This document shows positions 11,923 to 20,643 of a DNA stretch of 64,000 bases, piece by piece. Both the position numbers and the translations under genes were made by a program. Source of the DNA: Pinirhizobacter soli (GTDB lineage: Bacteria; Pseudomonadota; Gammaproteobacteria; Xanthomonadales; Rhodanobacteraceae); the NCBI RefSeq assembly GCF_015905305.1, contig NZ_JADZLQ010000001.1:830599-894598 (forward strand), written 5' to 3'. The stretch's first letter is position 1, and every line of letters starts with the position of its first letter. Under the pieces are notes generated by a model that saw only the letters and a list, made by a program, of their open reading frames with translations, made no database searches and had not been told where the DNA came from.

Positions 11923-12330
11923 TCAATCCCTGATGGACTTCTTCAACCTCTGCAGGAGACGTCGGTCTTGCTTGTCCGGACGCCCTGGCGGACGTGGCGC
12001 GCCGGCATGCTGGCGACGCAGCGCGACCTCGGCCTGGCGGCGGGCTATGCTGCGTTCAGTCTCCACGTAAAGCAACGCGGCGTCGGGTGCCGGGCCCCTG
12101 CGCTCGGAAACGGCAAGTACCCGTACTTCGATGCGCTCGTTGCCCCGCGTCAACTCGAACACATCGCCGGCACGCACGGATCTGGCGGGTTTGACGGCGT
12201 GCCCGTTGAGATCGACCTTACCGCCATCGATCGCTTGCCTGGCGATCGAACGCGTCTTGTACATGCGCGCAGCCCAAAGCCACACGTCGGCACGTACCAC
12301 ACCATCTTCAGCGGCCGGGCTGGACGTCAT
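11923..12330 (-). CDS. hslR: Hsp15-type S4-domain RNA-binding protein
   Basis: Heat-shock protein that binds stalled 50S subunits carrying nascent peptidyl-tRNA and helps recycle them. The 135-residue product has an N-terminal S4 fold: RADVWLWAARMYKTRSIARQAIDGGKVDLNG near residues 12-43, then KPARSVRAGDVFEL. A basic C-terminal tail (RRLLQRLKKSIRD) follows, as in E. coli Hsp15. Its start overlaps the upstream carrier gene's stop by 4 bp (12327-12330), so the two are translationally coupled. htpG and htpX nearby make this a small heat-stress neighbourhood. Confidence 0.93.
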   Translation of the reverse strand: MTSSPAAEDGVVRADVWLWAARMYKTRSIARQAIDGGKVDLNGHAVKPARSVRAGDVFELTRGNERIEVRVLAVSERRGPAPDAALLYVETERSIARRQAEVALRRQHAGAPRPPGRPDKQDRRLLQRLKKSIRD

Positions 12331-13235
12331 CGCATCATCATCAACAAGGCGTTGCCGGCGGTGATGGTGAGCAACGACAACGCGATGCCCGCGCCCAGCA
12401 CCGTGTTCCCCAGCCGCGGTTCGAGGTTGTACTGATCGGCAAGAATCGCGGCGGAAATCATCGGGGCCATGGCGGCCTGCAGCACCGCTACTACCAGCAC
12501 CACGCCACCGTAACCACAGGCAAGTCCCAGCAGCAAGACCAGCACCGGGGCCAACATCAGCTTCCAGGCAAGTCCCAGCACAAGCGCGCCTGCTTGCCCA
12601 GCTTCCAGATGCAGGCGGAATTGCAGGCCCACCGAGAACAACGCCAGTGGCGTAAGGGTCCCTCCCACCTGCTCGAGCGCACCCTCAACGGTGGCCGGCC
12701 AGCCACCAAGCATGCCGATGGCCACGCCAAGCAACAGGGCCAGGAAGGCCGGGAAGGTGAACAGGCGACGCGCCATCACGGCAACCGACGGCTTCGAGCC
12801 GGAATACAGCGAGGCCACGGCGATACCTCCGATGGCCAGCAGGGGGAACGTTCCCAGTTGATCGGCCACCACGGCCACGGAAAGCCCCGGCGTGCCGTGC
12901 AGCGCCTGCATCATCGGGTAGCCCATGAACGAAGTGTTGCCAAGTCCGCACACCAGGGTGAGGCAACCGATGCGCGCTCTTGACCATCCCAGGAACCGAC
13001 CCACCGTGGCGAACACCAGCCAGGCGCCGAAGAACACTACATAGGCACCGGCCGCAGGCAACCACAGCGATGGCTCAGGATGCAGGCGCGGAACGAGAGC
13101 CAGCACCAGGGCCGGCAGGGCGATATTGAGGACCCACCAGTTGATGCCGGGCACGATGCCCTCGGGAAGGCGGGCGAAGCGGCGGCACGCGATGCCCAGC
13201 AGCAGGCAAGCGAACAAGGTGACAAGGGGAGACAT
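12327..13235 (-). CDS. AEC-family transporter (auxin efflux carrier-like)
   Basis: Integral inner-membrane protein of the auxin efflux carrier/malonate-malate family; the substrate cannot be read from sequence. The 302 residues form about ten hydrophobic segments in two halves: LPGINWWVLNIALPALVL at the N-terminus, GLGNTSFMGYPMMQALHG mid-protein, and AAMAPMISAAILADQYN in the second half. The GNTSFMGYP and substrate-loop style are typical. The start at 13235 (MSPLVTLF) opens directly on the first TM; an in-frame extension to 13265 adds nothing TM-like. It is coupled to hslR downstream. Confidence 0.88.
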   Translation of the reverse strand: MSPLVTLFACLLLGIACRRFARLPEGIVPGINWWVLNIALPALVLALVPRLHPEPSLWLPAAGAYVVFFGAWLVFATVGRFLGWSRARIGCLTLVCGLGNTSFMGYPMMQALHGTPGLSVAVVADQLGTFPLLAIGGIAVASLYSGSKPSVAVMARRLFTFPAFLALLLGVAIGMLGGWPATVEGALEQVGGTLTPLALFSVGLQFRLHLEAGQAGALVLGLAWKLMLAPVLVLLLGLACGYGGVVLVVAVLQAAMAPMISAAILADQYNLEPRLGNTVLGAGIALSLLTITAGNALLMMMR

Positions 13236-13274
13236 CAACCCATTATGCCAGTGCGGCGATGCCACTCATCGCGA

Positions 13275-13306
13275 GGGGAGCCGGATGATGTCCATCCCAG
13301 CTCCCC
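13275..13306 (-). terminator. Hairpin downstream of htpG (probable terminator)
   Basis: An interrupted stem pairs GGGGAGC with GCTCCCC, with an inner GGATG/CATCC stem and a 5-nt loop, between the htpG stop and the AEC gene start. It lacks a U-tract, so intrinsic termination is uncertain. Confidence 0.4.
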
Positions 13307-13322
13307 CCTAAGCGTGGGCGTA

Positions 13323-15188
13323 TCAGCCCAATAACACACGGTTCATGCGGCGGACAAAGGAGGCGGGATCTTCCAGTTGCGCACCGGCGGTAATCTCCGC
13401 CTGTTCGAGCAGCAGCGCGGCAAGATCACCTGCCTTCGCATCGTCGCCCTCACCTTCCAGGCGCTGGACCAGCCGATGGCCAGGATTGATCTCCAGCGTC
13501 GGCTTGGCCGAGGGCATCTCGTGGCCGGCCTCGCGAAGCAGGCGCGCCAGGTGCGGGGCCATGTCGAAATCGGCCAGGGCCAGGCACGAGGGCGAATCGG
13601 TAAGGCGTGCCGACACGCGCACATCGCCAACACGCTCGCCCAGAAGTGCCTTGATGCGTTCGACCAGCGGCGCCGCCTGCTTGGAAGCCTCTTCCTGCTT
13701 CTGCTTGCCCGCTTCGTCCAACGGGAGTTCGCCCTTGGCCGCACTCTGGATCTTCTTGCCGGCGTATTCGGTGAGGTTGCCCAGCATCCATTCGTCGATG
13801 CGGTCGGACAGCAATAGCACCTCGATATCGCGGGCCTTGAGCACCTCCAGCTGCGGGCTGCCGGCAGCCGCGGTATGACTGTCGGCGGTGATGGCCCAGA
13901 TCACGTCCTGGCCCACCTGCATGCGGCCGATGTAGTCATCGAGCGACACCACTTGGGCGGCACCCTCGCCCTTGGTCGAAGCAAAGCGCAGCAGCTTGGC
14001 AATGCGCTCGCGGTTGGCGCTGTCTTCGACGATGCCTTCCTTGAGCGTGTTGCCGAAAGCTTTCCAGAAGGTGGCGAATTTGTCGGCGTCGTCGCGGGCG
14101 AGTTTCTCGATGAGATCAAGCACGCGCTTGACGCAGGCGGCGCGGATCTTCTCCAGCTGGCGATTCTGCTGCAGGATCTCGCGGCTCACGTTCAGCGGCA
14201 GGTCGTCGGCATCCACCACGCCGCGCACGAAGCGCAGGTAGTTGGGCAACAGTTCGTCCGCGGCGTCCATGATAAAAACACGCTTGATGTACAGCTTCAG
14301 GCCCTTGCGCTCGTCGCGGCCGCCCATGGCCAGGTCGAATGGCGGCTGGCTGGGGAGGTAGAGCAGCGTGGTGAAGCTCTGGCTGCCCTCGACGCGGTTG
14401 TGCGTCCAGGTGAGCGCATCGTTGAAATCGTGACCCAGGGATTTATAGAAGCCCTGGTATTCGTCCTCGGTGATCTCCGACTTCGGGCGCGCCCACAGCG
14501 CGGAAGCGGCGTTGATGGTCTCGAACTCGCCGTCTTCGGGCTTGCCGTCCTTGTCCTTCGGTACGCGGATCGGGAAGGCGACATGGTCGGAGTACTTGCG
14601 AATGGTCTGGCGCAGCGTCCACGGGCGGAGGAATTCGTCTTCGTCAGCCTTCAGGTGCAGGATCACCGTGGTGCCGCGGGCAAGATCGGCTGCATCGTCG
14701 AGCGTGTACTCGCCCTTGCCGTCGCTTTCCCACTTCACGCCCTCGTCGCTGCCGGCGCGGCGGCTGAGCACAGTGACCCGATCGGCCACCACGAACGCCG
14801 AATAGAAGCCCACGCCGAACTGGCCGATCAGGCGGGCATCGTTTTTCTGCTCGCCCGAGAGCGCTTCCAGGTAACGGCGCGTGCCGGAGCTGGCGACGGT
14901 GCCGATGTTGGCGATCACCTCGTCGCGGCTCATGCCGATGCCGTTGTCGCGCACGCTTACCGTGCGGGCGTCGGGGTCCCAGCTGACCTCGATGCGCAGT
15001 TCGGAATCTTCCGCGGCCAGGGAGGGATTGGCCAGGGACTCGAAACGCAGCTTGTCGCAGGCGTCGGAGGCGTTGGAGATCAGCTCGCGCAGGAAGATCT
15101 CCTTGTGCGAGTACAACGAATGGGTGACCAGGTGCAGGACCTGGGCGACTTCAGCTTCGAAGCGGCGGGTTTCGGTACCGGTGGTCAT
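13323..15188 (-). CDS. htpG: Molecular chaperone HtpG (Hsp90)
   Basis: ATP-dependent cytosolic chaperone. The 621-residue length is standard. The GHKL ATP-binding domain shows RELISNASDACDKL near residue 35, DNGIGMSRDE near 84 and GQFGVGFYSAFVVAD near 120. The middle domain has VKRVFIMD...LLPNYLRFVRGVVDADDLPLNVSRE-type sequence, and the C-terminal dimerisation region ends AQLEDPASFVRRMNRVLLG. It starts 93 bp upstream of the htpX stop side, on the same strand, with a strong hairpin between them. Heat-shock control is likely from the family; I did not identify a sigma-32 promoter. Confidence 0.98.
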   Translation of the reverse strand: MTTGTETRRFEAEVAQVLHLVTHSLYSHKEIFLRELISNASDACDKLRFESLANPSLAAEDSELRIEVSWDPDARTVSVRDNGIGMSRDEVIANIGTVASSGTRRYLEALSGEQKNDARLIGQFGVGFYSAFVVADRVTVLSRRAGSDEGVKWESDGKGEYTLDDAADLARGTTVILHLKADEDEFLRPWTLRQTIRKYSDHVAFPIRVPKDKDGKPEDGEFETINAASALWARPKSEITEDEYQGFYKSLGHDFNDALTWTHNRVEGSQSFTTLLYLPSQPPFDLAMGGRDERKGLKLYIKRVFIMDAADELLPNYLRFVRGVVDADDLPLNVSREILQQNRQLEKIRAACVKRVLDLIEKLARDDADKFATFWKAFGNTLKEGIVEDSANRERIAKLLRFASTKGEGAAQVVSLDDYIGRMQVGQDVIWAITADSHTAAAGSPQLEVLKARDIEVLLLSDRIDEWMLGNLTEYAGKKIQSAAKGELPLDEAGKQKQEEASKQAAPLVERIKALLGERVGDVRVSARLTDSPSCLALADFDMAPHLARLLREAGHEMPSAKPTLEINPGHRLVQRLEGEGDDAKAGDLAALLLEQAEITAGAQLEDPASFVRRMNRVLLG

Positions 15189-15218
15189 GGGTGATATGCA
15201 ACCTTGCAGATGTTGATG

Positions 15219-15257
15219 AAAAGAAGAGGCCGCGGCGCCTGGCGAATCGCCGCGGCC
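15219..15257 (-). terminator. Intrinsic terminator of htpX
   Basis: A perfect 10-bp GC stem (arms 15228-15237 and 15248-15257, GGCCGCGGCG/CGCCGCGGCC) is followed on the minus strand by TCTTCTTTT. It lies between the htpX stop and htpG. Confidence 0.75.
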
Positions 15258-15281
15258 CTTCGGTACTGTTGGCCCGCTAGT

Positions 15282-16169
15282 TTACGCCGCGCGCTGCAGG
15301 GCTGCGATGCGCTCGGGCAGCGGCGGATGGCTCATGAAGAGCTTCTTCAGCCCCTCGGCAAGCGGCCCGGCGATGCCAAAGGCCGCGATCGTCTGCGGCA
15401 AGGTGGACTCGCCGTGGTTGGCGGCCAGGCGCTGGAGGGCCGAAACCATCGATGCGCGGCCGGCGAGGTTCGCGCCCGCGGCATCGGCGCGGAATTCGCG
15501 CCAGCGCGAGAACGCGGCCACGATCATCGAGGCAAACAGACCAAAGACCAGCTGCAGCACCATCACCACCACGAAGTATCCGATGCCGCCACCGCCATCG
15601 CGATCGCGTCCGCCGGACATCCAGCTGTCCACCACGCGGCCGACGATGCGCGCCAGCACGATCACCAGCGTGTTCAATACGCCCTGGACCAGGGTGAGGG
15701 TCACCATGTCTCCGTTGGCGACGTGGCCGATCTCATGGCCAAGCACCGCGGACACCTGTTCGCGGTCCATCTGCTGCAGCAGGCCCGTGCTGACCGCCAC
15801 CAGCGCGCTGTTGCGGCTCATGCCGGTGGCGAAGGCGTTCATCTCCGGGGCGTCGTAGATGGCCACTTCCGGCATGCCGATGCCGGCTTTCTCCGCATGT
15901 CTGCGCACGGTGGCCAGCAGCCAGCGCTCGGTGTCGTTGCGCGGTTCGGTGATCACCTGGGCGCCGGTGGACATCTTGGCCAGCCACTTGGACATGGCCA
16001 GCGAAATGAACGCGCCGCCCATGCCGAAGACGGCGGCGAAGGCCAGCAGTCCGCCAAGGCCTACGCCCTGGCGCGCTGCCCATTCATCAATGCCGAAAAG
16101 GCGGCAGACCACCGACAACAGCAACAGGACGGCGATGTTGGTACCAAGGAAAAGGGCAATGCGAAGCAC
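15282..16169 (-). CDS. htpX: Membrane zinc metalloprotease HtpX, GTG start
   Basis: Inner-membrane M48 protease that degrades misfolded membrane proteins. The 295-residue product has two N-terminal TMs, the zinc motif HEIGH (LGHEIGHVANGD, mid-protein), two further hydrophobic segments around the Gly/Asp-rich loop SGGRDRDGGGG, and a downstream third-ligand helix with REFRADAAG. The start is GTG at 16169 (VLRIALFLGTN). GGAGAG lies 8 nt upstream, and the TM follows at once; the open frame reaches 16334 but the extension is not TM-like. It precedes htpG on the same strand. Confidence 0.95.
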   Translation of the reverse strand: MLRIALFLGTNIAVLLLLSVVCRLFGIDEWAARQGVGLGGLLAFAAVFGMGGAFISLAMSKWLAKMSTGAQVITEPRNDTERWLLATVRRHAEKAGIGMPEVAIYDAPEMNAFATGMSRNSALVAVSTGLLQQMDREQVSAVLGHEIGHVANGDMVTLTLVQGVLNTLVIVLARIVGRVVDSWMSGGRDRDGGGGIGYFVVVMVLQLVFGLFASMIVAAFSRWREFRADAAGANLAGRASMVSALQRLAANHGESTLPQTIAAFGIAGPLAEGLKKLFMSHPPLPERIAALQRAA

Positions 16170-16286
16170 GTGGTTTTCTCTCCTGCGTCCGTGGATAGAG
16201 GGAAGACCATTTCTGTGGGCTGCGGTTCCTCGTTTCAAGGTGAATGCCCTTCCCCATCTTGCTGTCGCGGCAGGTAAAATTGCCCG

Positions 16287-17147
16287 ATGAGCTACCGCGG
16301 CCGCTTCGCCCCCTCGCCCACCGGCGACCTCCACGAAGGATCACTGCTGGCCGCCGTGGCCAGTTGGCTGCGGGCACGCCAGCAAGGCGGGACATGGCTT
16401 GTGCGCGTGGACGATATCGACCCGCCGCGCGAGGTGCCTGGGTCGACGGCGTCGATCCTGTCCACCCTGGCGTCGCTGGCGCTGCACCCGGACGAACCGG
16501 TGTGGTTGCAGTCGACGCGCGAAGGCGCCTATCGCGATGCTTTCCAGAGCCTGCGAGCTGGCGGGCTGGTGTACGAGTGCTGGTGCTCGCGCGCGGATCT
16601 CGCTGCCGGTGGCGGCGTCCACCATGGTTCCTGCCTGTCGCCGCCGCGCGACAGGCAGCCCGCCTGGCGCCTGCGCGTTGGCGATGCGGTGATCGCCTGG
16701 CACGACTTGGTGGCCGGCAGGCAAACTTGGCCGGTGGCCGATGGCGGCGATTTCGTCGTGCTGCGTGCCGACCGCTTGTGGTCGTACCAGCTTGCCTGTG
16801 CGGTGGATGACGCGGCGCAAGGCATCAGCGAGGTGGTGCGCGGGCGCGACCTGATCGACTCCACGCCACGCCAGATCCTTTTACAGCGCCTGTTGGGCCT
16901 GCCGGCGCCTGCGTATGCCCACCTTCCCCTGCTGGTGGATGCGAGCGGCGGCAAGCTTGCCAAGTCCACCCGAGCGCCTGCCGTCGACGCCGATGGCCTG
17001 CCGGCCCTGCGCCGGACGCTCACGCGCCTGGGCCTCCCCGGCGCGCCCGATTCGGATGCCGCCACGATGCTTTGCTGGGCCTTGCCACGGTTTGACCTGG
17101 CTTCACTCACGGGCAAAGTAGCCATCCATATGGCCGAACCGTTATAA
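16287..17147 (+). CDS. gluQRS: Glutamyl-Q tRNA(Asp) synthetase
   Basis: GluRS paralogue lacking an anticodon-binding domain; it attaches glutamate to queuosine 34 of tRNA-Asp. The 286 residues match the short family. The opening is YRGRFAPSPTGDLHEGS, where the HIGH-equivalent reads HEGS rather than the common HLGS. A CWC...H...C zinc site lies near residues 97-118 (CWCSRADL...HHGSC), DLVAGRQTW and VRGRDLIDSTPRQ follow, and the KMSKS equivalent is KLAKS near residue 229. It is followed 52 bp later by phaB on the same strand. Confidence 0.93.
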   Translation: MSYRGRFAPSPTGDLHEGSLLAAVASWLRARQQGGTWLVRVDDIDPPREVPGSTASILSTLASLALHPDEPVWLQSTREGAYRDAFQSLRAGGLVYECWCSRADLAAGGGVHHGSCLSPPRDRQPAWRLRVGDAVIAWHDLVAGRQTWPVADGGDFVVLRADRLWSYQLACAVDDAAQGISEVVRGRDLIDSTPRQILLQRLLGLPAPAYAHLPLLVDASGGKLAKSTRAPAVDADGLPALRRTLTRLGLPGAPDSDAATMLCWALPRFDLASLTGKVAIHMAEPL

Positions 17148-17199
17148 CGTCGGATCAACCGGCGTTCGCCGGACCAAACATTCCTAGGAAACAGCTCCA

Positions 17200-17940
17200 A
17201 TGACGCAACGCACGGCCCTGGTCACCGGCGGCACCGGTGGCATCGGCACCGCCCTGGTCAGGCATCTGATCGACCAGGGGCATCGCGTTGCCAGCAATTA
17301 CCGCGACCGCGACAAGGCCCAGGCCTGGGGCCAGCGCATGCGCGAACTCGGTTACGAAGTCACCCTGGTGCATGGCGACGTTTCGGACAACGCCTCAAGC
17401 CAGGCCATGGTCGAGGAAGTGGAGGCCGCCCTCGGGCCGATCGACATCCTGGTCAACAACGCCGGCATCACCCGCGACAGCACCTTCCATAAGATGGACT
17501 ACCAGCAGTGGAGCGAGGTGGTGCAGACCAACCTGAACGCCTGCTTCAACGTCACCCGGCCGATCATCGAGGGCATGCGTGCGCGGCGCTGGGGCCGGAT
17601 CGTGCAGATCAGTTCGGTGAACGGCCAGAAGGGCCAGTACGGCCAGGCGAACTACGCCGCGGCCAAGGCCGGCATCCACGGTTTCACCATTTCCCTGGCG
17701 CTGGAAAACGCCCGTTACGGCATCACCGTGAACACCGTGTCGCCCGGCTACATCGCCACCGACATGGTCAAGGCCGTACCTCTGGAAGTGCGTGAGAAGA
17801 TCGTGGCGCAGATCCCGATGGGCCGGATGGGCCATCCCGATGAAGTTGCCCGCGCGGTGACGTTCCTCACCGCGCAGGAATCGGAATGGATCACCGGCGC
17901 CAACCTCGCCATCAATGGCGGGCACTACATGGGCTGGTAG
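17200..17940 (+). CDS. phaB: Acetoacetyl-CoA reductase (PhaB/PhbB type SDR)
   Basis: NADPH-dependent reduction of acetoacetyl-CoA to (R)-3-hydroxybutyryl-CoA, the second step of polyhydroxybutyrate synthesis. The 246-residue short-chain dehydrogenase has the cofactor motif VTGGTGGIGTALV, NNAGITRD, the catalytic Ser in QISSVNGQKGQ and YxxxK as YAAAKAG. The C-terminus GANLAINGGHYMGW is characteristic of PhaB rather than FabG. No phaC or phaA lies nearby. It ends 14 bp before the convergent tcdA stop. Confidence 0.92.
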   Translation: MTQRTALVTGGTGGIGTALVRHLIDQGHRVASNYRDRDKAQAWGQRMRELGYEVTLVHGDVSDNASSQAMVEEVEAALGPIDILVNNAGITRDSTFHKMDYQQWSEVVQTNLNACFNVTRPIIEGMRARRWGRIVQISSVNGQKGQYGQANYAAAKAGIHGFTISLALENARYGITVNTVSPGYIATDMVKAVPLEVREKIVAQIPMGRMGHPDEVARAVTFLTAQESEWITGANLAINGGHYMGW

Positions 17941-17954
17941 CGACGCTACACCCG

Positions 17955-18764
17955 TTACCTGGCCAGGAGTTTTTCCAGGATCTTGCCCACCGCCGCAAAG
18001 GCGAAGGTGCCCGTGACATGTGTGGCCGCGCCCAGGCCGCCGCCACAATCGAGCTTCAGCGCATCGCCGCCTTCCGGGCGGGTACCGCACACGCTGCCGT
18101 CCGCCTGCGGGTATTGCACGTTCTGCAGCGAATACACCGCCGATACGCCGAAGTAGCGATCGGCGTTTTTCGGGAAGCCGAACTCCTGGCGGAGTTTCTT
18201 CCGGACCAGGCTGAACATGGCATCGTGTTCGGTGCGCGAGAGGTCGCGCACGCGCACCTGGGTGGGGTCGGTACGGCCACCGGCCGAACCCACCGTCACC
18301 GTGGGGATCTTCCGCCGGCGGCACCAGGCGATGGCTTCGACCTTCACCCGGAACGCATCGCAGGCGTCGAGCACCGCGTCGTAGCCGCGACCGAGGAGTT
18401 CATCCAGCGTGCCGGTGGTGAGGAACTGCTCCACTGGATCGACCACGATATCCGGGTTGATCGCGCGCAACCGCTCGGCCACCACCTGCACCTTGCTGCG
18501 GCCGTACTGGCCGTCCAGGGCATGCGACTGGCGATTGGTATTGGAAAGGCAGATGTCGTCGGCGTCGATCAGGGTGATCCTTCCTACGCCTGACCTTGCC
18601 AGTGCCTCGGCCGCCCACGAACCCACCCCGCCCACGCCCACCACGCAGACATGGGCCTCAACCAGGCGGGAAAGGGAGCCCGCGCCATACAGGCGCTCGA
18701 TGCCGGCGAAGCGTTCGTACGCGGTGGCGGCCGGGGGCGCGAGGGCCAATGAGGGAACTGACAT
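17955..18764 (-). CDS. tcdA: tRNA threonylcarbamoyladenosine dehydratase
   Basis: ATP-dependent E1-like enzyme that cyclises t6A37 to ct6A in ANN-decoding tRNAs. The 269 residues carry the adenylation motif VCVVGVGGVGSWAAEALARSG near residues 40-60, DADDICLSNTNRQ, and CDAFRVKVEAI. The tail is AVGKILEKLLAR. An A/T-rich spot upstream contains a perfect minus-strand TATAAT at 18793-18798, about 30 bp from the start codon. It is divergent from the cytochrome c' gene and convergent with phaB. Confidence 0.95.
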   Translation of the reverse strand: MSVPSLALAPPAATAYERFAGIERLYGAGSLSRLVEAHVCVVGVGGVGSWAAEALARSGVGRITLIDADDICLSNTNRQSHALDGQYGRSKVQVVAERLRAINPDIVVDPVEQFLTTGTLDELLGRGYDAVLDACDAFRVKVEAIAWCRRRKIPTVTVGSAGGRTDPTQVRVRDLSRTEHDAMFSLVRKKLRQEFGFPKNADRYFGVSAVYSLQNVQYPQADGSVCGTRPEGGDALKLDCGGGLGAATHVTGTFAFAAVGKILEKLLAR

Positions 18765-18792
18765 CAGGGTATCCGCTTAATGCATTGAATGG

Positions 18793-18798
18793 ATTATA
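18793..18798 (-). promoter_or_regulatory. Candidate -10 element for tcdA
   Basis: Reads TATAAT on the minus strand, with a predicted leader of roughly 20 nt to the tcdA start. No good -35 hexamer is visible 16-18 bp upstream. Confidence 0.35.
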
Positions 18799-18858
18799 TT
18801 TCAAAGCGAAAGTTACGGCGGTCGGATATGCTTGGCTTCGTTGCTACGGAGGGAAACC

Positions 18859-19248
18859 ATGCGAGCCATCATCCTTTTGGTCATTGGTCTGGCCGTTGGC
18901 GCCATCGCCGCTTCCTATGCGGCCAATACGATGGCGGCGCGCCATGCCTATACAAGGGGTGTCATGGCCATCATGGGGCACCACGTCTCGGCACTGGGAG
19001 CCCAGGCCAAGGCCGGCCAGTGTCGTGCCGACGCAAGCCTGGACCACCTCCGCCGCATCAATGGCGCCGCCGCCGAAATTGAACCGGCCTTCGCCGGCGC
19101 CGATCCTGACTTCTTCAAGCATGCCCATGCGCTCACCGATGCTGCGGCCACCACCCTTGCCAACCCGCCCGCGGACTGCCCGGCACTGAAGCTGGCGATG
19201 GCGAAAGTGGGGGAAACCTGCAAGAGTTGCCACGAGCTTTATCGCTAG
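18859..19248 (+). CDS. Cytochrome c' (periplasmic, C-terminal heme)
   Basis: Class II c-type cytochrome; the family binds NO/CO at a high-spin pentacoordinate heme in a four-helix bundle. The 129-residue product has a signal anchor or peptide (MRAIILLVIGLAVGAIAASYA) and helix-rich sequence (RGVMAIMGHHVSALGAQAKAG). The heme motif is CKSCH, six residues from the C-terminus, in the usual place for cytochrome c'. Two extra Cys (in AGQCRAD and PADCPAL) could form a disulfide. The start at 18859 has GGAGGGA upstream. The stop is 27 bp before the histidine-kinase gene, so co-transcription with the quorum-sensing module is likely. Confidence 0.85.
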   Translation: MRAIILLVIGLAVGAIAASYAANTMAARHAYTRGVMAIMGHHVSALGAQAKAGQCRADASLDHLRRINGAAAEIEPAFAGADPDFFKHAHALTDAAATTLANPPADCPALKLAMAKVGETCKSCHELYR

Positions 19249-19275
19249 GCATTCCCAAGGAAGCCTTGCCCACGG

Positions 19276-20643
19276 ATGAAACCGCCCGTCCAACGCTCTT
19301 CCGGGCCGCTGCGCTTCCTGCGCATGCGGGCGTGGCTGCTGTACCGCGCGCTGACGCGGTTCGAGACCACGATGTTCGCGCGCACCCGCTACTCGCAACC
19401 GAAGATGGTGGCGATCGGCGTGGTCGGCGCGCTCAGCCTGATGTTCTACTACCCGATCTGGGCGTGGCTGTTCCCGCAGCCCTATGAGAATTTCGGCCTG
19501 CGCCTGGCCTGTAGCGTGCTGTTCGTCCCGCTTGCCCTGCTGCCGTGGTGGCCCCGGCGCACCCGTGCGTGGCTGCCCAGCTACTGGTACACGGTGATGA
19601 CCATCTGCATGCCCTTCTTCGTGGGCTACATGACGCTGCGCAACGGCACGGCCGTGTGGCTGATGACCCACCTGGCGGTGATCATGCTGCTGATGATGCT
19701 GTTCGACGTGTCCAGCTTCGTGCTGGTGTTCGTGGTCGGCAGCCTGATGGCCGCGGTGGCCTACCTGGTCACCCCTCACCTGCCCTTCAACTCGGCAGCA
19801 TTCATCGAGTACATCCCGCTCCTGATGTTCGCCATGGCGGGCGGTGCGGTGTGCACGGTGTCCGCGTCGATGGCCGAGCAGAACCGGCTGGACGCCCTCA
19901 CAGCCGCGTCGAACAACATCGCCCACGAACTCCGCACCCCGCTGGGCTCGGTCCGCATCGCCGCCCAGGCCGTGCGCCGTTACCTGCCGGATCTGCTGCA
20001 AAGTCACAAGATGGCGCTCGAAGCGGGCCTGTCGGTGGCCGAATTGCGCGGCAACCACCTGATGGCGCTGGAACGCAGCATCGGCATCATGGAGCGGGAG
20101 GTGGAGTACTCCAACACCATCATCGACATGCTGCTGCTGGCCGCCCGGCCGATCGGCGAGGTGCGCCCGACGGAGCTTTCCGCCCTGGCATGCGTGGAAC
20201 AGGCGCTCAACCGGTATCCTTACGGCTCCCGGGGCGAACGGGAGCGGGTCCGCCTGGAGGCGGCCGGGGATTTCCTGTTCATGGGCGTGGAAAGCCTGCT
20301 GGTCCACGTGATCTTCAACCTGGTGCGCAATGCCCTTTTGCACACCGGGCGCGCCGGCAAGGGTGTCATCCGGATCTATATCGAGCCGGGTGCCGAAGAC
20401 CACGTGATCCGGGTCCACGATACGGGTCCCGGCATCCCGCCGGACGTCCTGCCGCGCATCTTCAACCGATTCTATTCACATTCGGACGATAAACATGGCG
20501 TGGACGGCTTAGGGATCGGGCTCGCTTTTTCCCGCGCAGCCATGGAGCATATGGGCGGGACCATCCGATGCAGTTCTCGCTGGGGGGAATTCACCGAGTT
20601 CACCCTGACCTTTCCTCCACCCGATCCCGAACGGCAACCATGA
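19276..20643 (+). CDS. Multi-TM sensor histidine kinase, CqsS/LqsS-like
   Basis: Probable receptor kinase for an alpha-hydroxyketone autoinducer. The 455 residues start with about six hydrophobic segments between residues 43 and 200 with little periplasmic sequence, as in CqsS/LqsS. The kinase core follows: H-box NNIAHELRTPLGSVR (His217), N-box IFNLVRNALLH near 346-356, G1 HDTGPGIPP near 381, an F-box (IFNRFYSH), and G2 GLGIGLAFS near 411. There is no attached receiver, unlike Vibrio CqsS but like LqsS. Its stop overlaps the response-regulator start by 4 bp (20640-20643). The assignment rests on topology plus linkage to the synthase at 22005. Confidence 0.83.
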   Translation: MKPPVQRSSGPLRFLRMRAWLLYRALTRFETTMFARTRYSQPKMVAIGVVGALSLMFYYPIWAWLFPQPYENFGLRLACSVLFVPLALLPWWPRRTRAWLPSYWYTVMTICMPFFVGYMTLRNGTAVWLMTHLAVIMLLMMLFDVSSFVLVFVVGSLMAAVAYLVTPHLPFNSAAFIEYIPLLMFAMAGGAVCTVSASMAEQNRLDALTAASNNIAHELRTPLGSVRIAAQAVRRYLPDLLQSHKMALEAGLSVAELRGNHLMALERSIGIMEREVEYSNTIIDMLLLAARPIGEVRPTELSALACVEQALNRYPYGSRGERERVRLEAAGDFLFMGVESLLVHVIFNLVRNALLHTGRAGKGVIRIYIEPGAEDHVIRVHDTGPGIPPDVLPRIFNRFYSHSDDKHGVDGLGIGLAFSRAAMEHMGGTIRCSSRWGEFTEFTLTFPPPDPERQP

